From: Girardinichthys multiradiatus
Lineage: Eukaryota; Chordata; Actinopteri; Cyprinodontiformes; Goodeidae
NCBI RefSeq assembly: GCF_021462225.1
Contig: NC_061800.1
Coordinates: 7,075,814 to 7,139,813 of the forward strand
DNA length: 64,000 nucleotides
Direction of reading: 5' to 3'
The stretch's first letter is position 1; each line of letters opens with the position of its first letter. Positions 10,801 through 21,714 of this stretch are shown here, one piece after another. The notes beneath the pieces are model-generated. The model was not told where the DNA came from. It saw only the letters and a list, made by a program, of their open reading frames with translations, and made no database searches. A program made the position numbers and the translations under genes.

Positions 10801-13800
10801 AAGCATGGTGGTGGAAGCATCTTGCTGCCAGGACTACTAACGGACTACCCCCAAATTACTAAATTCCAACAACTAAATGATAGAAACTTGAACACTATTA
10901 GATGTTCCAACAGGACAATGATCTTACTCACACATTAACCCTGGTTTTGGAATAGATAATGCAGCATAACAATAACCTTCTAGTATGGTCTTTCCCAAAA
11001 ACTCAACGTTATTGAAAAGTTATGAGAGAGTTCCACCATGCAGGGAGGTCCATTTACCAAAACAGAACCTTTAACAAATTATTAGTTAGTGAGCCTGTAT
11101 GTATAGTATTACCCTATGATGATTAGAGAAAACCCACAACAAATTTAAACGTGCACCTAATAAAAGAAAAATGTCAAGTTGAATTTTGTATCATTTTCAG
11201 TTCAGATAAATGCTTAAAAGCTCAAAATAGCAGTCATGCCCATGGTTAGATGTAAACGTCAATTTGCAAATGTACCAGAGGTACAGTATCTTCTTCAGCC
11301 AACGCTTATGAACTGAACAGAAGTGCTTAACTGTAGGGCTACAAATGGTTATTAAATGTATTCCAAAAATGAATTTGAGGTTATTTTGTCTTCTTTTGAC
11401 AAACAAGACAATGGCATTGTTATAACTGTGACAAACACAATATGATAAATCAAATAGACTAGTCGCAAAGATGTTGAAAAATGTATGGTAGCAGTATGTG
11501 GATGGACACAAATTAATAATATTTTTAGAGCACCATCTATGTCCAATATGCCCCTATCCTTGATGCCTGAAGCAAAGATAATGCTATTACTGGAGTGTAA
11601 AAGTTATGACATGTTCTCACCAGCAGCCGCCTTCTGTTCACAAAGTAGTCCAGAAAAGAAGCCAGGGAGCCCTTGGGAGGGGGTGTTGGCTTCTTTGTGG
11701 GTATTGGGTAGTCCTGTCTTTCTGGGTACTTTGTCAGCTTCTTTCCACTTGGCCTTCCCTCGATCTTCCCTTCTTTCCCAGGTTTTCCTCCTCGCCTGAC
11801 AGCTTTATTGGAATTCATTTTCTTCTTCTTCTTGTCCTGCTTACCTTTGACTATTTTGGTTGGACTGATATCTGAGACAGATTCCATCTCCTCTGGATTG
11901 CTAGAAATTGGCTTGCTGGGTTCATAGTTGTCCTCATAATCTTTAGGTGACACCTGCATACAGAATTATATACTGTTATTCAATTAGAGATGTACCATGA
12001 TTATAACTAATAGTGATAATAACTGATAATAACATGATTATAAATACCCTTTACCCAGCTTGAGGTTGAAAATCAAAAGTCTGTTCAGATCTTGAGCAAA
12101 CACGTGCTCTTTAGTGAAAAAAATGAATGGTTACTATTCTCTAGACAAAACGAATAACTAAGGAACCAGAGGAATTAGATCTGATCACTTGGGCACCATT
12201 CTGAGCTAAACTGGGATGTATTTATTCACATTAGCATAATGGTCTGAGTACATGTCCTTGGCCACTTTAAAAGACGACCTACTGCCAATAGGAGACCCCA
12301 TGCAAGCAGCTTAGGAATTTGAGATGTTTATGAATTGGCAGATGTCAGTCCAATCAAGCATTTGTGGCATGTGGTGGACAAACAAGTCAGATCCTTACTT
12401 ACGATCCTTATGTACTTATAGGACTTAAAGGATCTACTGCTAACATCTTGGTGCCAGATACCACAGCACACCTTCAAGGGTTTAGTGGAGTTCATGCATC
12501 AACAGGCCAGGGTTGCTTTGGCAGCAAAGGTTGGACCAACTCACTATTATGCAGGTGGTCATAATGGTATGCTTGATGGGTGTATGTTTATGACAGCAGC
12601 GCACACATTTGCAGCAGCCTGCCTTGCTCTGTAAAATGCAGGTACATTTTTGGCTCCATGGGCAAATGTTCACTTTTATAAGACCTTGATTAAACCTCCT
12701 GGTATAGTGTTTGTTGCTGCACTGGCAGTTGACACAATATTAATGCTGTCCAACTATGATCAGATTACAAATAAATCACTTTAGCACCAGGTCTGAGCAG
12801 CCCTCAGAGGTTTGAAGTGTTTCCTGGAAGAGAACACATTTATTTGAATGCTTACATTACAACCAACTTGTAAGCAAAGTTTTGCCTTTAATTTATTACA
12901 CAATTAAAGAGAAATTAAATAATTAAAAGTCTAAGTACCTTATGGCAAAGTCTGAAAAGTGGCCCAAATCCAACCATTTGTGATCTACGTGAAACGGACT
13001 TTTGTTTAAAGACCCAGCCCACTCTTAATGTTGCTCCTAAACCTGAAACATATCTGATGTTTTTCAGTTCCAGTTTCAGTTTATTTATATAGCGCCAATT
13101 CACAACACATGTCGTCTCAAAGCACTTCACAAAGGTCAGGTACATACATTCCAATTAATCCTAACCATTGAACAGAGCAGTCAGATTCAGTTATTTATTC
13201 AAATTGGATCTATCTAAGGAAACCCAGCAGATTGCATCGAGTCAGAGACTTGTAGCAGTCATTCCTCCTGGATGAGCATGTAGAGACAGTGGACAGTCAG
13301 TGGCGTTGACTTTGCAGCAATCCCTCATACTGAGCATGCATGTAGCGACAGTGGAGAGGAAAAACTCCCTTTTAACAGGAAGAAACCTCCAGCAGGACCA
13401 GGCTCAGTGTGAGCGGCCATCTGCCACGACCGACTGGGGGTTTGAGAGAACAAAGCAGAGACACAAAAAGAACACAGAAGCACTGATCCAGGAGTACTTT
13501 CTATGGGAAGGAAAAGTAAATGTTAGTGGATGTAGCTCCTTCAGTCGTTTCATCTAGAAAGAAAGAACAGATCAACTCTGAGCCAGTTTTCAAGGTTAGA
13601 GTCTGAAAGAGAGCACATAGAGTTAATCACAGTAGAAGATCAGTCAATTGCCATGTCTAGGAGAGAGAAAGGGTTAAACACTGAAAGACAGGGCCAAGTG
13701 TATCATCTGTAGAAGGTTAGCATTAAGTTGTTGCCAGCAAAAGCTTGGACAATGCCCCCCTCCAGAAAGGTGTCACAGGTAGACACAGAGTCAGGCCAGG

Positions 13801-16800
13801 TGTAGCTTCTAGGAAGAGAAAAAAGAGAGGACATAAAGTTAAAAACTGAAATAACAGCAAATAATGCAAAATTGGGAGAGTAGTGTGAGAGTGTAGCAAA
13901 GAGGCTGAAAGTGGTCATTATGTCCTCCAGCAGCCTAAGCCTATAGCAGCATAACTACAAAGATAGTTTCAGTTTCAGTTTATTTATTTATATAGCGCTT
14001 ATTTACAACAATGTCGTCTCAAGGTACCCCACAAAGGGTCCAGAACGGTGCGGGGCCGCCGGGGAGGCCAGACCAAACCACCGATTGCCAGAGCCTGGCC
14101 ACCCCAGAACGGGCCACGTGTAGGAGCACTAAGTAAAATAATAAACTGATAAAGTTTGTCCATCTAGAGCCCACTGATGGCCATTATTATACTAAAAACC
14201 ACAAGGATTGGGATACCTCTCTGTCAGACTAATTATAACCATTGGAAAAGAGAAGGGGTCATACAGGTAGCAGAAATGGAGGGTGTGTTTCCACCTCAAC
14301 CATAACTGAGCCGGTTTAGGCTAACCCTGACTCCACCTTACTCCATCCAACAGGGAGGGAGGAAGACGGAGGTAAAAAAATAAGAAACATAGCTCAGGAT
14401 AACCTAAGCCACTCTAACTATAAGCTTTATCAAAAAGGAAAGTTTTAAGCCTAGCCTTTTTTTCAAACGGGGCATAAAGCACAAGCATGACATACACTGT
14501 TGATGGAACTAGTCATGATTGGCATCTTAACTTCTTAAGAACTGATGCACACATAATGTGTGTAGCATCCATAGTTCCTTTATAAAACACAATGTGCAGC
14601 ATGTGACGTCATGTCTCCAGCTGATCGCACTGGAGTCGTGGTAGTCGTATTAAAATTGTAACGTGAACAACCACACACACATAAAAACTGGACAGAAGGA
14701 AAATTTCGGAATTGAGCTATGAGGCCAACAGTGGAAACATAGTGAAAGAGAGATATTTTTCCATTGAGGCTGATTCTTTGATAAACCACATTTTCACTTA
14801 CCATGGTTTTGTAAAAATAAAATTAGCATATGCCAATGAAGCCATATTTAACTATTTGACTTAGTTACATTTAGCATTCTTCTTTAAATTTGAAACTATT
14901 ACCATGAAATCGTAAATTTTATAAAGGTGTTACAACTAAAATTCCTTCAAAATGAAAAAAAAAACCTAAAAACTAATTTTCTATTTCAAACCATTAACAA
15001 TAAGCTGTTAATGGTATATAAACTATCCACACAAAATATACACAAACATATACTCACAAAAGTGTAGAGCATATTGTTCCACCAGGTGCCAAGGAGGCTG
15101 CCTACTCCCAAATAGACAAGCCTGAATCTCACTTTCAATTTTAGGTTTTTCACAGACATTTTATAGCTATAATTTTTAAAAGGTTCTGGCCATTTCACTC
15201 CCTTCACTATTTTGTACCTTTATAGTTTGTTAATTTTGTGCTTGACTTGAGATGCAAAAGGGAGCTGGCTGCCAGTGACGTTGCATCATTTTGTATCTAC
15301 CAGGGAGGCTTTTCGTATTTGCTTTGACAAACAACAACTCTGTATATTCTACTACTCTGGCCTTAGTTTGCTGTAAGAAATGTCAGTATCTGACTCCAAT
15401 AAATAATATCAACCAACAAAAGGTCGATAAGAGTTAGTTTGGTTTCAAAGAGTTTTCTTTTTTTGTGGCACTAGTGCAGCACAGGTCTTCATGGTTGGAA
15501 CTTGAAACTGGGACAGCTGCGTAGGGGACTGAAGCCTCCATATAAAACTGCTATGCATTGGTTTTTGTGTCTGGATAAATGGAAGAATGAAAGGACAAAA
15601 TTGCAACCCATAGGTACAAAATGGGGGTACGAATTGGAAGCGAGGCAAAATGACCTGGAACCTTTTTGAACACATTAGCTAAGAATTACCTTCTCTGCCT
15701 TGTTCTTCTTCTTGGTGGACTTGGCCTTAGTGGGTTTGTGTGAAACAGGCACCAGCTTTTTGCTGTATGAATCTCTGTTGTCCTTGTTAGTGCGGTTGTC
15801 TCCAGTCGGGGTGGTTTTCGCCGTGTACCTCTCTCTGTGGTTGTCATTGTAAGGATCAGCTGTAGTTCTGGGAGCTGGGAGCCAAAGTGTTGTAGGCTGG
15901 GCTCTTGTGGGACTCTGGGTTGTGGTGGGTTTCTTGGTTGTGGTGGTGGTGGGTTTGGTGGTGGTTGTTGTTGTGGTTGTTGTAGCTTTGGTTGTGGTAG
16001 TAGTGGTAGTTGTGGATCTAGTTGTAGTTGTTGTGGTTGTTGTTGGCGTTGTTGTTGGTGGCTGTCTAGTTGTGGCGGTAGTTGTAGCAGCTGTTGTTGA
16101 GACCTGTGTCTTTTTTGTTGTTCTCTCTACAGGTGGATCAGGAGTTATTAAACAGATAAACAGAGGAAAAAGTTAACTTCCAAAATGTTCGACGAGACCC
16201 TAACTCACTCATTTAAAGGACTAGACCAGTCAAATTACAGAATGTGATTCTCTTATTATGCAATGTTTTAACACCTTGGTTTTTCCAAAGATTTCTACCT
16301 ACACTTGAATGATAACTGCTGTGCTTGAGGCAAGAGACGGTATCCCATACCTCATCACAGATGTAACAACTGGAAATGATTTTCAGGTCTGAACTTATAT
16401 ATTTGCAAACCACATAAGGCTCAAACAGAAGAAAAGTTTTTAGTTCAAAATTGTGTAGTATACCACAAAATTGTAAATGCCTCCGAGCACAGACTATGGC
16501 TTATCCATGAAGTGGTAATAGAAATGGTGGAGACTGTCCACAACCTATGGTCAGTGCAATAGTTTGGTGCCATGGTGAAGAAAGCTACATCTCTTCACCA
16601 ATCTCCAAAAACCAGACTACCAAACACAGACAAACTTAGACTTGGCTGAGAGAAGTCTCTTTACTTCTATCTAAACATATAAATTAGGACTTCCACAAAA
16701 ACTAGCATACATCTGAATACTAACATGGTTCCAGTCACAGAATATACTTGTTATTTTATAGGAATATCATTCGATCTGTTGATATTGTGAAACAGACATG

Positions 16801-19800
16801 CTATTAAAAGTTGGTAAGTGCCAAACTGAGATCCAGTTACAATTGGTCTGAGAAGGAGCACCAGATAAAAAATATTATTATATTATATAAAAATATGTTA
16901 TAAAAAATATAGTATAAAAAATGTATTATGTAATTGAAACTGCGATCACCAGCAGCTGGTTATTATTGATCATTTATTTTATTCATGATTATTATTTGTC
17001 ATTTACTTTGTTACAAAATCACTATCCATATGCCATTTTAGGGGTGCACAGTGATGCAGTTGGTACCACTGTTGCCGTGCAGTAAGAAGGTTCAACTCCC
17101 GGCTGGGGGTCTTTCAACATGGAGTTTGCATGTTCTCCCTGTGCATGTGTGGATTCTCACCGGGTACTCCGGCTTCCTCCCACGGTCCAAAAACATGACT
17201 GTTAGGTTAATTGGTCTCTCTGTATTGCCCTTAGGTGTGAATGAGTGTCTGCATGGTTGTTTGTCCTGCATGTTTCTGTGTTGCCCTGTGATGGACTGGC
17301 GACCTGTCCGGGGTGTACCCTGCCTCTTGCCCATAGACTGCTGGAGATAGGCACCAGCTCCCCTGTGATCCACAATGGAATAAGCGGTATAGAAGATGAA
17401 TGAATGATATGCCATTTTAACCTTTATTGTGTGAAAAAGAAACCTGTCGGCAGCAGCCTGTCAGCCTGTCTGTCTCTGGAAGTCAGGTGAAGAGGCCGCT
17501 GGGGTGACTGAACCGGAACAAGGCTGCAGGTCCAAATAATGTCAGCCCCAAAGTCTGAAAGGCCTGTGCAGAGCAGCTGTTTTGGAATCTACAGCAAAGC
17601 TTTTAGAGCATTTGTAGCAACATGCAGTATTCTCAATGTTCTGCTCCACTTTTATTTATTTGTTCCAGAATTTTGAATCCATTCAAGGCATAAGCTGAGA
17701 ACTCTGACCAACATCAGTCAACCTGATACCTAAGCTGCCTTGGTTAAATAGCTTCATCCATCTTATGAAATATTTTGTTCTATTTTACAGTGCATTGCAT
17801 AAAGACTGGCTTATATAGACACCAAGCAAGCCACCCAAACAACCGTTGGGATGTTTAAGGATACTTGCTCTTTGCTGCAGCTTTGGTAGTTTTTTACCCT
17901 CTGTTGAAAGCTTCAGTTGTTTTAACTATTTCAATATTACCTTGACTATAGATATGGTCAAGACATTTGCTGACTCAATGGCACATTCTCCTGTCTTTCC
18001 TTATATATTAAGTGGCTGAAAGGATTGAATTTCTTAGTTGTGTTTTATTAATCCTAAATGGAAACAGGAAGTGGTTAGTCCCAAATTAGAGGTTTGGAAG
18101 TTCTACAATTAATGCCATCCTGAGATTATTAGCAGAATTTTCTTTATTTGTTCCTTGTAGTTTAACAATTAAGACTAAGAAGTCCAAAAAGTGTTGCTCA
18201 CCTGTGTGTGGGACGTCTTCCACCTGACCCTCCACACCTGCTGCTTTACACTTCTGGACAAAGCCCTTCTGGCGTAGCTTCTCCACCTTCCTCATGGGCG
18301 TCTGGTCAATGACCTCATACATGGCTTCCAGTCTCACGGGGTAGGGGTACTTCTCCTCCACCTGCAGGGTTTTCTTCAGGAGCACCATTCCAAACTTGCC
18401 TGCAAGTCAAAGAAAGGGAGGGGAAGGAAAAGAATAAATGTTTTTTAGAAATAAAAATCTGAAATGTGTGGCATGCATTTGCACTGTGGAGATCCACAGC
18501 TGAGGTGGCAAAATCTGTCAAGAGGAAAAGTATTAATCATGCACTCCACCAGTCTGGCCTTAATGCAAGAGCTGCAAGAAGAAAGCCACATAAAGTCCTG
18601 TGTGCAGGTTACTACAGTTCATGTAGAGAAATCAGCAAACATCTGTAAGAAGGTGCTCTGGTCAAATGAGACAGAAATTGAACTTTTTGGTACTTGTGCA
18701 CTTGCTATGTGTGGGGGAAACTAACACTGTGTATAACTCTGAGGTAACACTGCAAATCACCATGACATTTGGTAGTGGCTGTGGGAGTGTTTTTATTCAT
18801 CAGGAGCAGGAAAGCTGAGCTGAGCAGATGTAATGGGAAGATGGATGGAGCTAAATGCAGGGTTATCCTAAAGAAAATCTTAGAGGACCTCATAACAACA
18901 CTAAACATGCAACCAGAACTATAATGAATGGTTTAGATCAAATCTTATTTATATACCAGAATGGTCCAGTAAATGTTCAGGCCAAAATCGAATTGAGAAT
19001 ATGTGGCATGGTTTGAAAATGACAGGTTACAGATGCTCCCCATCCAGTCTGACTGAGTTATTCCCAAAGAAGAATGGGTGAAACATTCCCTCAGGATGTG
19101 TAAAGTTAATATAACCCCCCCAAAAAGATTTTCAGCTGAAGATTCAGCGAAATATGCTTTTAATACAAGGGGCTGAATACAAATGCATGGCACAATCTTT
19201 AGATTTGTATTTATATAAAAAATTGCAAATCATGGCTTATTTTCTTCTGTTTCACAAAGATGCACTACCTTGTATAGGACTATCATAAAATCCAATAACT
19301 TTGAACTTTAACTTTGGTTGTAACATAAAAATGTGATAAAGTTCTATATGTTATAAAGATATGAATGCTTCTGCAAGGAGTTGTATATATATCTGTGAAA
19401 TCAACATTGCCAGGTGATGGATCACGCTTTCACCAAAGTGGTGCCTCACACTTACCCTTCTCTAGTTTGAGGAAGCTCATGAGCCTGGGGATAAGCGCTG
19501 TATCCAGTGGCTCCTGCAGCACCTTCCCCTCAGCGGTGATTCTTCTCACCTTGCCCCCCATCTCCCCCTCCTGATGGAACACGACGACCTGGTGGACGTG
19601 TCTCTCGGCCAGCTCGCAGTAGACGTCTGGTTTCAGGAGAGACATCATAAGCCGATAGTAGCCGTCCGACTCATGGGGCGCTGAGATCACCAGAACTCGG
19701 TTCTTCCCTGCTAAACTAGCCAGCAGGTTGGGTGACCCCGCACTGTTTGGCATCCTGGAGACCCTGGCTCTCGCTCCTGGGGTGCCCTCGTCGTGCAACA

Positions 19801-20131
19801 TGTCCGATCGCTGCGGCAAGCCAATCTGTCCGGCACCCTCTCTCCGTGCCAACAGACCCTGACCTCCCCCTCTCCTGCCCTTTAATGCCCCTGGCCTGAC
19901 GGGAACTGGTGCCCCACCGTCAGACTGCATATTTCCCGCACTCTTTGAACTTTGCATTGTGATCGTCCGAAAGCGCCTGGCGAATGCCTCATTACCCGTT
20001 GCGCGCAGACGGAGACGTTCAGTTTTTGCGCTTCGATGGAGCTGCGCACGCTTCAGAGGAGTCGGTATGTCGGCTTCGGTCCAGGTGAGCAGATAAATCA
20101 GAGCCAAACTAACACAAATAAACGCCCTCAT
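7733..20131 (-). CDS. ccdc80: ccdc80 (coiled-coil domain-containing 80), 5' two thirds of the gene
   Basis: Multi-exon secreted-protein gene read on the minus strand: join of 20131-19456, 18399-18202, 16126-15690, 11953-11621 and 7889-7733, about 600 codons in one frame. The phases at the four junctions fit (1, 1, 0, 0) and all introns show GT...AG. The product is recognised from conserved CCDC80/DRO1/URB segments such as NRVLVISAPHESDGYYR, RLEAMYEVIDQ and MYVQQRDEYLES. The family is an extracellular-matrix/secreted glycoprotein with three P-DUDES (thioredoxin-like) domains, linked to adhesion, adipogenesis and tumour suppression. Here the signal peptide, the first P-DUDES domain, Thr-rich and Lys-rich linkers and the beginning of the second domain are present. 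The vertebrate protein is about 950 residues, so the last third (end of domain 2, domain 3) must lie left of position 1; I found none of it between 1 and 7700. A teleost ccdc80-like paralogue is possible, but the Thr/Lys-rich linker favours ccdc80 itself. Confidence 0.9.
8410..8990 (-). mobile_element. RTE/Rex-like LINE 3' end, decayed
   Basis: The reverse complement contains GGTCATGACC, ACAAGATCC...ATACAAGCGCC, AAATGAGCTTCCTC and GGGAATGCCTC...GGAGCTGGAGGAAGTG, the widespread teleost RTE/Rex-type reverse-transcriptase C-terminal region. The same domain appears on the plus strand at 29690-30060. Frameshifts and stops are abundant, so it is a dead copy. Lies in ccdc80 intron 4. Confidence 0.65.
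8991..10600. other. ccdc80 intron 4, no recognised feature
   Basis: AT-rich intronic sequence with short unrelated open frames. I see no conserved protein, RNA gene or clear repeat family. Confidence 0.4.
10600..11120 (+). mobile_element. Decayed Tc1-like transposon fragment
   Basis: Shows the degraded catalytic-region signature TGGTCAGACGAGACAAAGCT (W-S-D-E-T-like) near 10700 and CTCAAGCATGGTGGTGGAAG (K-H-G-G-G) at about 10800-10820, with multiple stops and deletions. Non-functional. Lies in ccdc80 intron 4. Confidence 0.6.
11621..11953 (-). CDS. ccdc80: ccdc80 coding exon 4: Lys-rich linker and start of P-DUDES domain 2
   Basis: 111 codons, residues 438-548. It begins VSPKDYEDNYEPSKP, continues through an acidic Ser/Glu stretch, a lysine cluster (KGKQDKKKKK) and a Pro/Lys-rich segment, then enters the second P-DUDES domain at GSLASFLDYFVNRRRLL. 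The Lys-rich linker matches the known layout of CCDC80, which binds heparin and matrix. The acceptor is TATGCAG|GTG and the donor CTG|GTGAGA (11620-11615). The open frame continues about 28 codons into the intron without homology, so the donor and not the later stop is taken as the end. Confidence 0.88.
12240..12600 (+). mobile_element. 3' fragment of an old Tc1-like transposon
   Basis: Decayed C-terminal transposase region: CCAATCAAGCATTTGTGGCA (N-P-I-E-H-L-W-like, mutated), GGACTTAAAGGATCTACTGC, ATCTTGGTGCCAGATACCAC and a GGTGGTCATAAT terminus. It looks like a relative of the old element at 44790-46640. No intact frame. Lies in ccdc80 intron 3. Confidence 0.6.
13060..13960 (-). mobile_element. 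L2-type LINE 3' untranslated region
   Basis: Reverse-oriented copy of the long 3' UTR seen intact downstream of the reverse transcriptase at 26830-27987. Landmarks are TTTATATAGCGCCAATTCAC, ACACATGTCGTCTC, CTGAGCATGCATGTAGCGAC, GGTTTGAGAGAACAAAG and AAGTTGTTGCCAGCAA. No coding capacity; lies in ccdc80 intron 3. Confidence 0.75.
13962..14475 (-). mobile_element. Second L2-type fragment joined to the first
   Basis: A new tail (TTTATTTATATAGCGCTTAT at about 13980) starts here and is followed by a different 3' UTR segment. The segment then rejoins the family at CTAACTATAAGCTTTATCAA (14415-14434), equivalent to reversed 26830-27110. The repeated tail within 900 bases implies two insertions or a rearranged copy. 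No reading frame survives. Confidence 0.65.
14476..15689. other. ccdc80 intron 3 remainder
   Basis: AT-rich intronic sequence between the L2 fragment and exon 3. Nothing recognised. Confidence 0.4.
15690..16126 (-). CDS. ccdc80: ccdc80 coding exon 3: Thr-rich, basic linker
   Basis: 437 bases, residues 292-437, open throughout. The first half encodes a Thr-rich tract interspersed with Lys, Arg and Pro; on the plus strand this appears as the striking TGG/TTG repeat at 15900-16100. The second half is polar (Asn, Asp, Lys, Tyr) and ends in a KSTKKKNKAEK cluster. Such a tract is a plausible site of mucin-type O-glycosylation and is length-variable in this family. The acceptor CTGTAG|AG at 16127-16128 has a weak pyrimidine tract, and the donor is GAGAAG|GTAATT at 15689-15684; phases 1 and 0 fit the neighbouring exons. 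Apparent plus-strand frames through here rich in Cys, Gly and Val are artefacts of the repeat. Confidence 0.85.
16127..17040. other. ccdc80 intron 2, left part
   Basis: AT-rich intronic sequence with an A/T-only stretch around 16870-16930. No gene or known repeat seen. Confidence 0.4.
17041..17405 (+). mobile_element. tRNA-derived SINE, copy 3 (nearly full length)
   Basis: The most complete copy: a head with A-box-like GATGCAGTTGG and B-box GGTTCAACTCC (17089-17099), the GGAGTTTGCATGTTCTCCCT block, TTAGGTTAATTGGTCTCTC, GATGGACTGGCGACCTGTCC and a GCGGTATAGAAGATGAATGA tail. RNA polymerase III promoter boxes are correctly spaced. Open frames on either strand are shadows. Lies in ccdc80 intron 2. 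Confidence 0.8.
17406..18201. other. ccdc80 intron 2, right part
   Basis: No recognised gene or repeat family. Contains short pyrimidine-rich patches and ends at the exon 2 donor. Confidence 0.35.
18202..18399 (-). CDS. ccdc80: ccdc80 coding exon 2: end of P-DUDES domain 1
   Basis: 198 bases, residues 226-292. The acceptor CTTGCAG|G (18406-18400) and donor CAG|GTGAGC (18201-18196) are clear. The segment KFGMVLLKKTLQVEEKYPYP, then RLEAMYEVIDQTPMRKVEKL and GFVQKCKAAG, is strongly conserved among vertebrate CCDC80 proteins and closes the first thioredoxin-like domain. The split glycine codon joins exon 1 in phase 1. The upstream intron (18400-19455) is largely filled by a decayed Tc1-like sequence that ends about 70 bases from the exon 1 donor. 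Confidence 0.92.
18460..19386 (+). mobile_element. Decayed Tc1-like transposon in ccdc80 intron 1
   Basis: Contains a broken transposase: a DNA-binding remnant near 18470-18600, then KKVLWSNETEIELFG-like codons (18649-18690, first catalytic Asp replaced by Asn). The right terminus has GAATGCTTCTGCAAGG at about 19362-19377. Stops and frameshifts are frequent. The distal end lies about 70 bases from the exon 1 splice donor. Confidence 0.65.
19456..20131 (-). CDS. ccdc80: ccdc80 coding exon 1: signal peptide, basic linker, most of P-DUDES domain 1
   Basis: Codons 1-225 plus one base. The ATG at 20131-20129 has A at -3 and opens a hydrophobic leader (residues 1-20, cleavage predicted after TEA), so the protein enters the secretory pathway. 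Residues 21-134 are a basic, Arg/Gly/Ser-rich, low-complexity linker. From about residue 135 the first P-DUDES domain begins (LLASLAGKNRVLVISAPHES) and runs through YCELAERHVHQVVVFHQ to LMSFLKLEKG. The donor is AAG-G|GTAAGT on the minus strand at 19455-19450. The open frame runs a few codons past the donor into intron, but homology stops at LEKG and resumes as KFGMVLLKK in the next exon. Confidence 0.92.
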
Positions 20132-20765
20132 TGTGGATCCTTCGAGTAAACCAGTCCCCCCGCAAAATGATCCAGCCGTGGAGCTTCGGTGTTGTCCTGT
20201 TGTTTCTTTACAGCATTTGTTTGTCTGTTAACTCCAGATGAAGACGGCCAGAGGACAGGACGCACAGTTGTTCAGCAGGATCGCTTTCAGAGCATGCCCT
20301 CCGCTGCTGGAGGAAATCAAACCACACAAAAACAGGCGGAACTTTAACTGTGCGTAAAGTTAAAGCGTTAACTTCATCCCAGGAACACTTTGGTTCCTAC
20401 TGATAAAAGGAAAAGTATCGCTTCTTCACAAAGATCCAACACTGAAGAATTCATAAGCATAGAAGAAAACTGATAAACTATGAGAGAAGTTTTAGACCGC
20501 GTTAAATCGCTTTAACGTCGTTTCTTCTAACGCCGATAAAAGGCCAAACTTCAAGTGAATACTCGGGCATTCTCTACTTCCAGACAGAAACCTCCTGAAA
20601 ATTAAAGGAAGGAAAAATTCCAGTCTGAGGCTTGTAGAGACTGCACAGAAAAACACGGCTCTGGCTCTTCCCAGGTCCCCCTTTCGCAACAGTAAGCTCT
20701 GGAGCATTTATCCACACAAACCTCAGCCTCCGGACTCTTGGCGATGCAACGTCAGAAGTAGCTGC
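20132..20765 (-). promoter_or_regulatory. ccdc80: Probable ccdc80 5' UTR / first-exon leader
   Basis: Repeat-poor sequence of relatively balanced base composition immediately upstream of the ATG. If the TATA-like box at 20791-20796 is used, transcription would start near 20760-20766 and give a leader of roughly 630 bases, either continuous or with a small intron that cannot be resolved by eye. Several short upstream ATGs and a C/G-rich stretch are present. Inference from position and composition only. Confidence 0.4.
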
Positions 20766-20787
20766 CCCGGGACGCTCAGCTGCCAGT

Positions 20788-20800
20788 TCACTTATACACT
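20788..20800 (-). promoter_or_regulatory. TATA-like box upstream of ccdc80
   Basis: On the minus strand the sequence reads GTGTATAAGTGAAC, a good TATAAG-type box in a locally GC-richer stretch, about 660 bases upstream of the ccdc80 ATG and correctly oriented. It is a candidate core promoter; nothing in the sequence proves use. Confidence 0.35.
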
Positions 20801-21060
20801 CACTACCACCCCCGCAGATGTAAAACAGAGTAGGTCTGCCAGTATACGTTTTGACAGATTATGCTGAAGCGGAATCAATATATGTGTATATATATGTTCT
20901 ATTTTATGCCACTTTTACCGTGGTCTGTCCGGCAGAGTAGCGATCAGAATTGTTGTCTGAGTGCCAAGAAGAAGCCCAACAGATTTACTTTCACAAGTGC
21001 AACATTACGGCTAATACTTTACAGCTCTGCTTGATATTAATTAAAAAAAAACATTATTAG
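20801..21060. other. Upstream flank of ccdc80
   Basis: Low-repeat flank between the putative promoter and a poly-A/purine-rich tract. No motif can be assigned with confidence. Confidence 0.3.
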
Positions 21061-21714
21061 AAACTGCTTTGGGGTTATTTCAATGGAGAAAAACGAAAAA
21101 AAAAAAAAAAAATGAAGCAGAAAGAGAGAGGTGGGGCAAAAAGGAAAAGGGAGAGAAGGAAAAAAGAATAGAGGAGAGAAAGAAGGGTGAAGAGAATACA
21201 AGATTACACCCTAGAAGAATGCATCTACACCTGCAGAAACATATATAACAGCATTGTTACCAAAAAGTGCACGGTACTAATGAATGCAAGATGTATTTAG
21301 AGGCAACAGCAGCTCAATATAGAACATCTGTTTATCTGTTAACATCTGAATCCAAACACCTGTGGGTGTATGTGTACATATAAGGTCTCTCCATAAAAAT
21401 GTGCAATAGCAAGTGTGAGGAGCCACAGACATGCCCCCCTGGACCAGAAACACATATGGAGGAGGTCTGAGCCACAGACATCCAAAGGTCCCCGGGAGGA
21501 CCACTGCCGGGACTACTGCAAACCCCCAGAGAAGAGCAGGGGAGAATCCCGGGAAACTACCCAAGCAGCCACAGTGCAGAAGCCCCAGGGAGCTGCAGCG
21601 AAGAGCCCACAGGCCCCACTGACAGCTAGATTCAGCCAAGGACCCAGAGTATATTCAAAGTTTTGAATATACGCCCCCAGAATACGCCCTGTCGCAAACG
21701 TATACATACCCCCG
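21060..21714. repeat. Purine-rich tract and GC-rich repeat-like block
   Basis: A17 run near 21095-21112 and a long A/G-rich tract to 21200, then a C/G-rich block (21415-21660) rich in CCCC, GGGA and CAGCC words, with an AGCAGCCACAGTGCAGAAGC segment. The composition break suggests repeat-derived sequence. The open frames across it have no recognisable protein. Confidence 0.4.

Noticed and set aside
11537..11620. Extension of the exon 4 frame beyond the RRRLL codons
   Set aside because: CTG|GTGAGA is a strong donor and the homologous continuation (LITSPSEEN) is found in the exon at 7889-7733.
15837..16176. Plus-strand open frames rich in Gly/Cys or Val across the TGG/TTG repeat
   Set aside because: They are the antisense of the ccdc80 Thr-rich exon, which has correct splice sites, phase and family context on the minus strand.
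21277..21707. Overlapping ORFs on both strands in the C/G-rich block
   Set aside because: Low-complexity composition drives long frames on both strands; no domain or splice structure recognised.
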